From positions 291,047-355,046 of the forward strand of contig JNVV01000019.1 of assembly GCA_000733355.1 (NCBI GenBank): 64,000 nucleotides of DNA, given 5' to 3'. This document shows, in pieces, positions 56,843 through 64,000 of the stretch. Numbering within the stretch: the stretch's first letter is position 1; each line of letters opens with the position of its first letter. A program made the translations under genes and the position numbers. The notes below the pieces were generated by a model. That model had not been told where the DNA came from and made no database searches. It worked only from the letters and a program-made list of their open reading frames with translations. The stretch is from Falciphora oryzae (taxonomy: Eukaryota; Ascomycota; Sordariomycetes; Magnaporthales; Magnaporthaceae).

Positions 56843-58243
56843 ATGTACCTCATCAACACAAGGACGCTCCTACTTGAGGAGTTCCTCGACGCCGCCAATA
56901 TGCCCGAGTATGCAATCCTCTCGCACACCTGGAGCGATGGCGAAGTCCTTTTCAAGGACATGCAGCAGGGACACTCCTTGGCCAAGTCTAAGAAGGGATA
57001 CGGAAAGGTTAGGGGGATGTGCAAGAAAGCACTGTCTCACGGATACAACTACGCCTGGATCGATTCATGCTGCATCGACAAGTCGAGCAGCGCTGAACTC
57101 AGCGAGGCCATCAACTCCATGTTCCTCTGGTATAAAGAGGCCGGGAAATGCTATGCCTATATCGAAGACATGCCAGCCCCCACGACATATGAGTTGACCC
57201 ACGACGAAGTTGTTGACCACCTGAAGCGGTCGAAGTGGTTCACCCGAGGCTGGACACTTCAAGAGCTTTTGGCACCGGAAAAGGTGGTCTTCTACGACTC
57301 CGCTTGGGGCAAGGTCGGGTCCAAGTCCAGGTTTGCTCAGGACATCGCCGCATTCACAAATATCCACATCGATGCCCTCCTGGGGACACGGCAGCTTTCG
57401 AGCTTCTCGGTAGCTCAACGCATGTCCTGGGCCGCGGGCAGGGAGACGACACGCATCGAAGACAGGGCCTACTCTCTCTTTGGCATCTTCGACGTCAATC
57501 TGCCCCCACTCTACGGCGAGCGCGACAAAGCCTTCCTGCGTCTTCGGCAAGAGATCATCAAGCATAACCAAGATTTGAGCATCCTCTGCTGGGACTCCCT
57601 CCCCCGCTACGTCAGTCCGTTACACCTTCAGCCGCCCTACAGTCTATTTGCCGCCTCCCCAGACGATTTCCAACACAGTGGTGATATATCCTCCGCCTTG
57701 TGGAATTGCAAAGGCGCTACCGCAACTGTCCAGGGTCTCCACATTATAAATTCAATCATCTATCTTGTGGATGTTTCTAGAGACTTGTCCGAACCAGGGC
57801 GCCCATTGCCACCACGCGAACTCGCCAGCAACGAAACGCATACCAGGAGGTATATGGTGCCACTTGCGGCAAACGATCAGCAACAGGAGTACGGTGTTTA
57901 CCTGGAGAAGACCGGGCCCTGTCGCTTCGTTAGAGACTTGTCACTGCCTCTTTCCATAACCGAACAAGGAGGTGTCTTGAATGGGCAAAACCGGACGCGA
58001 TGCATATCAATGATCCAGCGGGATGTATTCATCAGTCCATATCAAGATTCAGCACATCTCCACGATCCTGCTGGAGGCGGCGTTTACCTTCAATTTCTGG
58101 ATATCATACAATGGGCTGGGAACTACACCTACTTTGATGCATCACCACTTGACTGTGTTGTGTTAGGCGGGTGGTGTTCTATCCGACCGGTGATGAATGC
58201 ATCGTGCTCTACATCCGGGTTCCTGTGGACGGCGCCGACCTAG
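56843..58243 (+). CDS. HET-domain (heterokaryon incompatibility) protein, frame lost near its 3' end
   Basis: Starts MYLINTRTLLLEEF at ATG 56843. The HET domain occupies roughly residues 20-160: YAILSHTWSDGEVLF, YNYAWIDSCCIDKSSSAELSEAINSMF, YAYIEDM, and SKWFTRGWTLQELLAP, followed by SYSLFGIFDVNLPPLYGE-type text (AYSLFGIFDVNLPPLYGERDKAFLRLRQEI). HET domains mediate non-self recognition and regulated cell death on fusion of incompatible hyphae. The frame reads sensibly to about 58165, then gives junk (WCSIRPVMN...) to a stop at 58243, while a neighbouring frame continues as protein-like text to 58572. No GT-AG intron restores the frame. Either the gene is decayed, the allele has a shorter product, or there is a 1-nt assembly error. 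Codons in the 3' half are AT-richer than in neighbours. Confidence 0.85.
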   Translation: MYLINTRTLLLEEFLDAANMPEYAILSHTWSDGEVLFKDMQQGHSLAKSKKGYGKVRGMCKKALSHGYNYAWIDSCCIDKSSSAELSEAINSMFLWYKEAGKCYAYIEDMPAPTTYELTHDEVVDHLKRSKWFTRGWTLQELLAPEKVVFYDSAWGKVGSKSRFAQDIAAFTNIHIDALLGTRQLSSFSVAQRMSWAAGRETTRIEDRAYSLFGIFDVNLPPLYGERDKAFLRLRQEIIKHNQDLSILCWDSLPRYVSPLHLQPPYSLFAASPDDFQHSGDISSALWNCKGATATVQGLHIINSIIYLVDVSRDLSEPGRPLPPRELASNETHTRRYMVPLAANDQQQEYGVYLEKTGPCRFVRDLSLPLSITEQGGVLNGQNRTRCISMIQRDVFISPYQDSAHLHDPAGGGVYLQFLDIIQWAGNYTYFDASPLDCVVLGGWCSIRPVMNASCSTSGFLWTAPT

Positions 58244-58572
58244 ATGTGTTGCTCATCTTGCACTTCGACAAACGCTGGGTTGGGCATCTGGCGTCCATTG
58301 GCACGCATCCGAAATTATATGAATATCTCAACCATTCATGTTCTCCCTCGAACCCGCTGTACTGGAATCGTATTCCTTATACCACCAGCATACTCGACCT
58401 GCAAAACTCCATTACCTTGGAAGCCCTGGGCGAACAGTGGTGCATCAGCATTTCAATAACGAACGAGATGGTGCTCTCACCTCGTGTATCGGAAAGCCAT
58501 TGGGCTTATGTGGCTGAGTTATGGGTCGAAAGAATAAGCACCGGCGAACTATTCGAGATAGTTTCGGCGTGA
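58153..58572 (+). pseudogene. Out-of-frame 3' continuation of the HET-domain gene
   Basis: From about 58165 the alternative frame reads RVVFYPTGDECIVLYIRV... and ends VELWVERISTGELFEIVSA at the TGA 58570-58572. Composition and lack of a plausible own start, just downstream of the HET frame, suggest it is the natural C-terminus of the same protein. In-frame stops just upstream (58129 area and 58150-58152) limit the frame break to about 58153-58172. Confidence 0.6.
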
Positions 58573-59243
58573 TTGCGTGATCATTCACTTCAGAGGCACG
58601 ATGGCAAAATATTCACACAAAGATACCATTGCGTATAAATTACGTAGAACTAGGAGTTGCATATACACGGGGAATGCGAGATCATACCATGTTTAGGAAA
58701 TAGTAAAACACGAAGAGATAGAACGTACAAATATATGCAAACACGCTTCCCTTTCCCTAATCTCCTAAGCTGGTGTTAGAATGTATTACTACCTATACGC
58801 TGGTTAGCTCAGGATGGGTCCGAAAAAGACCATATGCGAGGCTCCAAAGACCGAAAAGGCTGGATCAAATTCGAGGTCAAGCTCAGCGTCCGGCGGCATG
58901 ATGGGACTTTATGGACTGATTTACAGAGTTATGACTGGTACAGGCCCATGTTTACGAATCATCGGCAGTGCTATGTGTCGCAGGAACCAGAGTCCAGGTC
59001 TGGTCTAGACATCGCACTTGACACGGCCTCGCCCATGCTCCATTCCCGTATTCCGTATGTTCCACCGTTGGGTCCCAGGTCGGGCTAGACCTTGGCTGTT
59101 GCGAATGTCCTTCAATACCTGATCGAAATAATCGAACGCTATGTCGTCGTCTCCATTCCACGCCATAATCCTCCTGTGCTGCTGACGATACATTCTTCTA
59201 TCTAACCAACGCCGAGAAAACCACGCGCAAGACGCTCAGCAGA
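58573..59243. other. Intergenic between HET locus and clr2-like gene
   Basis: 671 bp, AT-rich up to 58.8 kb. A plus-strand ORF at 58834-59088 (84 codons, containing WIKFEVKLSVRRHDGTLW) and an overlapping minus-strand ORF at 59005-59193 look slightly protein-like and could be remnants, but neither has a recognisable domain or intact gene structure. Confidence 0.5.
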
Positions 59244-61127
59244 TCAGCCCTCAACCATGCCTCGGCTGAGGCTGAAGTCCACACTGAGGGAAGCCCCAAA
59301 CGTGGCCTTGCGGCTCTCCCTGCGTCCGAGATAGAAGGTCTCCCCGGGCCGGAGTCGGAGGTTGAGGAGCGCCGTCCCATCTTCGGGCGGGTTATCGGCC
59401 ACAACACTATCGCGCATCTCGGGCAGCAGGTCGAACGTGACGTAGAAGCGGCCGTGCACGTCCTCCTCGGGCCTCTCGGCCCCCTGCTCGACCAGCACCC
59501 AGTCGACGCGGCCGCCCTGCAGGCGGAGCACCTCATTGTACGTCTCGAGCTGCCGGACAAAGACGGGCCCGGCGGGCTGCGACGAGGCCGGCGGCGGCGG
59601 CGCCTCGAACGGCGAGACGTGCAGCCTCCAGACGTCGCCGAAGAAGGCCAGGCGCTGGCCGTCGGGGCCGTCGGTGATGCGCTTGACCTCCATGATATCG
59701 ACGCTGCCGTCGAGCTCGCCAACGTACCGCCGCACCCGGACGCCGTCGCCGAGCCGCACCATCTCCGGGCCCAGAAAGACGCCGCCGTAGCCGTCGGCGG
59801 TGCGGTTGAAGGTGCTGTACGAGACACTGGCGTCTTTGGCCGCTATCTTGGATGCCTCGAGCCCGGCGACCTGGCGCTTGTGCGGATCCGAGCCGGCGTA
59901 CTGCTGCACAAAGGATGGCCAGTCCACCTCGGCGAACGTCATGCCCTGCAGCTGCGGCACGTCGATGCTCGGAAGACTGAAGGCGAGGAATGGCTTCATC
60001 TCGGCAGCCGACTTGGTGCAGCTCTCCTGCTTGAGCATCGCGTGACCCAGCGGCGCGACAACCCATGTATCCGTCGACGGTGTGCCGGTGCTACGGTGCG
60101 GCGATGCAATTATCCCGAGCCGCCAAACGCCCGTCTGTGATCCAAACCACACCATCTCTCCCACCCGGTATATGGAATGGTCCGGGACGTCTATCTGCTC
60201 AACTGCGGCCTCGGCGGCGGCGGCGGCGACAGCTGCGGGCGGTACCGCAGGACTGGGAGGGACAGGTTTTGCGGATGTTGGCCCGGAGCTCTCGGTAGGA
60301 GCCGCTGCCACCTTAGCAGCCGCAGCAGCACTGATTGCCGGAGTTGCCGAAGAAGCATTATTAGTTGCGGGCGCAGCCGAAGCGGAGGCAACGCGCGATG
60401 CGGCGGTGGCGGCAGCCTTGCGCTTGGCTGCCGCGGTCGACTTTTTGCTCTCTTTAGCCTTGGGCTTCCCAAGCATCTTTTTGCACGGCTCGCACGAACA
60501 TCTCGCGCGATCGTGAGGCGCAGGAGCACTGAGCCATAGGAGGTGAGGTACGAATTCTGCCACGCTGCGGTACCAAAAGTCTCGACCAGTCCCACCGACA
60601 TGGCCGACGATGAACCTCTCCCCCTTTTCTGGTTTTGTCAGCTTGATTAGACGCATTGAATAGGTAGGTACCTGGTAGGTGATGGCGCTAGGCTATAGCG
60701 GGGACGATAGAGATACTGACTTGGATCAATGATGACTTGGAAGCCCTTTGGCAAACGAGCGATATATGATGTCTCTATATCATACATCATATATGAGGTA
60801 CGGGTTAGTGAGTTGGGTACTCGCCGCCAGTGTTCAGGGGTGCTTTGGAGTCCTGTACATACCGTCGTTGGGGGTCCCACAGTTGAACTTGAGAGAGGCC
60901 CCCAGACCAAGCTCCCATTTCAGTTGGCCCTCAGGGTCCAGGGCAAGTTTAGGATTGCCGTCTGTGGATTGGAGAGTGGCTATGTCGTAGCCCTTGCCAT
61001 CACTGAATTCGAAATGTAGCTGGGCGTAGACCTTTGAAGAGTTCTGATTCTGGGCTGCCTTGGTCGTGTTCGGCTTGACGCTCCCCTTCGCCGCCGCAGT
61101 ACGCGGGACGGCCTGGGCCGCCGACAT
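59244..61127 (-). CDS. clr2: Clr2-like transcription-silencing (heterochromatin) protein
   Basis: Homologous in architecture to Schizosaccharomyces Clr2, a subunit of the SHREC deacetylase-remodeller complex that acts in heterochromatin. Exons: 61127-60863, 60774-60721, 60628-59244; introns 88 nt (branch CACTAAC) and 92 nt (branch GCTGAC); 567 aa. The small second exon encodes ETSYIARLPKGFQVIIDP, which joins KKGERFIVGHVGGTGRDF and WYRSVAEFVPHLLWL, the Clr2 N-terminal signature, with the cysteine cluster RCSCEPC after it. An Ala/Lys-rich linker (about 150-240) leads to the C-terminal Clr2 silencing domain (YRVGEMVWFGSQTGVWRLGI... to FYVTFDLLPEM). The start MSAAQAVPRT is the first ATG; an open GTG codon upstream was rejected. 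The frame stays open through much of intron 2 to an ATG at 60656, so simple ORF calling would misplace the start. Confidence 0.85.
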
Positions 61128-62696
61128 TTCGCCTTTGTGATTGAAGCCGCCCTTCCTCAGCACGATAAACGGATGACGAATATTCTGCACTTAGTGCTAT
61201 ACACACTTCGCCAGCTTCCGAGCCAGGGCCGCTGAGTATGTGTGGGTCAGGGTGAGCCCAGGAGTAGTCTTATCGTACTAGTTTCTCAGTTGTCAGCACC
61301 GCCATGATGCTTAGATGAGTCGACATATGACAGCGGGTCATAGGAGCCCGCGAGTATGTGTTCCAGGAAGCGGGAAAGCCTCGTGGCTAGAATGTACCTA
61401 GGTACGCCTATGGAGATGGTGATTACATCGGGGGAGGCCAAATGCTGGGCGGATAGGCGTGGGTAGATATCAGACGCTACCTGATGGATACCTAGGCTCC
61501 GCTTGCATGAGAGGGTCGAGGCAGAAGAACAAAGGAACATAGAATGAGGAAACAAAAATGCATTGCAGGCTTGCCTCACGGGCGCTTCAGGCACGACTTA
61601 CCAGGAAGGCCACCTACTAGGTGAGTAGGGCAGGGAGGCGGCGTGGCTGGGCCGTGTGGCGCGATTACGAGGCCCAACTCTTCCAACACACGCGCAAATC
61701 CAAGGCTGGGCCTATCCGTCGCGGCAAGTACGCGTGGACCAGATTTTCAATCGCCGACGCTTGCGGTCAGGCGTGATGACAGGCAGGTACTTTGCAGGGA
61801 GACCTTTGAAAGATTGGAAGGCCGCTCGTTTTACCAAGATGACATGGGTGACAGAGGCGGCCAGGCGGCCAGTTGGGATGCTGGATTTCACGAGCGCAGT
61901 GACATCGATGTTTGTTTGGTTTGTGAGGCGAGCCCGGTTTGGCTGAGGCCGCACGCTGGCTGGACAGCAGCGGCTCAAGCCACAGTTCGGAGTTAAGGCA
62001 AAGGCCAGTGCAGTCCCCACCTTTCCGACAAGCCCCACCTACCCGCGCCACGCCTCGTAATTGGCCGGTTCGCTTGCCAGCTCTCTGCTCAGCATCCGTC
62101 CAGTTGTCTCCTCGGCAGCTCCAGATTTCTGCCCGAGATTTCAACTCTCGATTGGTATCGTGCCATGCCGCCCGGGCATAGTGCCTATTATGTCCGTCTG
62201 GACCGGGAAGCGCTGTGCTAGATTTGGGTACTGGCAAGGATGGCTGCAGCCTCCTTTCCGTTTCCAGGCTCACGCAAAATCTCTGTTGCGGGGATCACAC
62301 AACAGCCTGGCCGGCTGGGACGATATGCTACAGCATGAATGCACGCGGCGGCTAGAAACCGAGCTCGCATCTGTGTCGCTGATGGGCCTGTTCTCTACGA
62401 TGCCTTGCTATCGCCTATCGCCGTCAACCATCCTGCCGCGATGAGGGCGATAGCACGGAGTTGAAGCATCATGCGGGATTTGGAGGGTCCAGTATCATGT
62501 GCCTACCACCTATATATACGTCGACGTTGAATCAGGTTAATTCTAGTGTGGATTTGGGTTGCTCTCCCTCCCCTCATCCGTCTTTACCTCAACTTTCTAG
62601 CGAGAACCAGTCCAGCTCGACTTTCGAGCCTAAAAAGAAGAAGAACCCCCCGGCCCCTTTTATAACACGACTGCACCGTAATCAGCAGTGGCCAAT
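61128..62696. other. Intergenic between divergent clr2-like and SDR genes
   Basis: 1.57 kb bidirectional upstream region. It includes several CCTAGG-type motifs (61394-61401, 61490-61497). No gene, RNA or repeat supported. Confidence 0.6.
62511..62518 (+). promoter_or_regulatory. TATA box candidate of the SDR gene
   Basis: TATATATA, 179 nt upstream of the ATG at 62697 in otherwise GC-rich DNA. Distance implies a leader of roughly 140 nt. Sequence match only. Confidence 0.5.
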
Positions 62697-63812
62697 ATGA
62701 AGTTCGAATTCGAAACCACCGGCATCGATCTCGTCAAGCACTTTGACGCGCAGGTCAGGGGTAAAATATGTAAGTATTCGCCCCGTCGTCGCCTCCGGAC
62801 GCTTATTTACCACCGCGCGCTTTGGAATCTTGCTGGCTGACACCAACTTTTTACCAAATGTCCAAGTCCTCATCACTGGCCCTACGGCTGGCGGTATAGG
62901 CAAGTATCCTCACCGCCCTCACTCCCCGGAACCGATAACTAACCTCATATGTAACCAGGCGCCGAATCGGCCATCTCGCTAGCCCACGCCGCGCCGGCCC
63001 TGATCGTGCTCCTCGGCCGGTCGCTGGAGAAGGCCCAGCCCGTCCTCGACGCCGTCCGCGCCGTCGATGCCGCGGTGCCGGTCAAGTTCGTGGACGTCGA
63101 CCTGTGCTCGCTCGAGAGCGTGCGCGCCGCCGCGGCCAAGATCCTGGCCGACCCGGACGTGCCGCGCATCGACGCGCTCATCAACAACGCCGCCGTTATG
63201 GCCTGCCCCTTCGCCCTGTCCGCCGACGGCATCGAGCTCCAGTTCGCCGCCGGCCACGTCGGCCACTTCCTGCTCACCAACCTGCTCATGCCCAAGCTGC
63301 GCGAGGCCCCCGCCGCGCGCATCGTCAACGTCTCCAGCACCGGCCACAAGCTGGGCCACGTCCGGTTCGACGACCCCAACTTTACGGAGGAGGGGTCCTA
63401 CACCCCCTGGAACGGCTACGGCCAGGTCAAGACGGCCAACATCCTCTTCTCGGTCGCCCTCAACGCCCGGCTGGCCGAGAGGTGGGGCATCCACGCGTAC
63501 TCGCTGCACCCGGGCAGCATCATCACCAACCTCGGCAAGCATCTCGTGCCGGGCATGCTCGAGGAGATCAAGGTCAAGATCCTGGGGAGCGAGGACGCCA
63601 CGTGGAGGATGAAGAACCACCAGCAGGGCTGCTCGACGCAGCTGCGCGCCGCGCTCGACCCGAGCCTCCCGAGCCAGGAGGGCGTCATGATGTACGACTG
63701 CGCCCTGACGACGAACCCGGAGCAGATATTCCCCCGGGCTGTTGACCCTGCAGACGCTGAGAGGCTCTGGGCGCTTAGCGAGAAGCTGGTTGGCCAGGAG
63801 TTCAAGTATTAA
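62697..63812 (+). CDS. Short-chain dehydrogenase/reductase (retinol-dehydrogenase-like SDR)
   Basis: NAD(P)-dependent oxidoreductase of unknown substrate. Exons: 62697-62769, 62867-62899, 62959-63812; 319 aa. The first exon encodes MKFEFETTGIDLVKHFDAQVRGK, and the second FLITGPTAGGIG, the glycine-rich cofactor loop. The third has LLGRS, DVDLCSLESVR, the NNAA motif (DALINNAAVM), Ser in VNVSSTGHK, the catalytic pair Tyr and Lys in GYGQVKTANILF, and LHPGSIITNL after it. Arg in LLGRS after the second strand suggests NADP(H). Intron 1 is GTAAGT...AAG (97 nt); intron 2 (62900-62958) must use a GC donor (GCAAGT...CAG, branch ACTAAC) to keep the frame. The remaining 188 bp of the window after the stop hold 3' flank with CACCTAGGTAG. 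Confidence 0.92.
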
Positions 63813-64000
63813 GTTGGTGAGGTCACCTAGGTAGCTTGGAGGGAATCATAAGCTATCTTTTCTGATAACGCGGTCGCTTGTTGTAGCAAGCTAAAAATCT
63901 AGGCTATTAAGGGAATGTGATATCCTATATCTATAATAGGTGAAATGAGATCTTTCTAAATGAAAGCGCAAGGATAACGCTATGTAAATGCCAAAGCCAG

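Noticed and set aside
58082..58166. GTTTAC...TTAG as an intron to repair the HET frame
   Set aside because: The length is plausible, but the donor leaves phase 0 while the acceptor needs phase 2, so the frame is not restored.
58834..59193. Small opposing ORFs downstream of the HET locus
   Set aside because: Slightly protein-like text but no domain, start context or splice structure; at most gene remnants.
60629..60656. Clr2 start at ATG 60656
   Set aside because: The ATG lies in an intron; the spliced upstream exons supply the conserved N-terminal signature.
1..64000. CRISPR array, prophage, plasmid origin or intact transposon
   Set aside because: No spaced direct repeats, transposase or reverse-transcriptase motifs or terminal repeats were seen; the genome is fungal nuclear DNA.

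Overview
The window is nuclear DNA from a filamentous ascomycete (Pezizomycotina, most likely a Sordariomycete; order not determined). The evidence is GC-rich genes with short introns (GTAAGT or GTATGT donors, CTAAC or CTGAC branch points), a HET-domain gene, a Clr2-type silencing gene, and an arginine attenuator peptide uORF ahead of the small subunit of arginine-specific carbamoyl-phosphate synthase. One 150-base run of N marks a scaffold gap. I resolved splice sites by hand from reading frame, donor, acceptor, branch point and protein conservation.

Left part (1-24.6 kb), housekeeping and densely packed: the 3' part of CSF1 (giant lipid-transfer protein, cut by the window edge), translation elongation factor 2 (+), then on the minus strand a nicotinamide riboside kinase, the carbamoyl-phosphate synthase small subunit with its spliced three-exon leader peptide, electron transfer flavoprotein beta, an ArfGAP of the Gcs1 type, and a two-RRM RNA-binding protein.

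Middle part (24.6-48 kb): TAH18 diflavin reductase (+), a membrane-anchored aspartic-protease-fold protein (-) whose first active-site motif is degenerate, a Ser/Thr-rich GPI-type wall protein (+), the assembly gap, and a large F-box protein with ubiquitin-interacting motifs (-). Two long stretches (33.9-40.2 kb and 47.8-53.5 kb), each between divergent genes, hold no gene I can support.

Right part (53.5-64 kb), more accessory: a fungal protein with three copies of a six-cysteine module (+), a HET-domain gene whose 3' end is out of frame (+), a Clr2-like silencing protein (-) and a short-chain dehydrogenase (+) with a GC-AG intron.

The genes do not form one pathway. The strongest observations are about gene structure. 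EF-2 seems to need a 2-nt microexon to encode its conserved N-terminus. The CPA1 leader peptide is spread over three exons, one of 13 nt, with a Gcn4/CPC1-type site inside one of its introns. No CRISPR array, rRNA gene, tRNA gene or intact transposon was seen.
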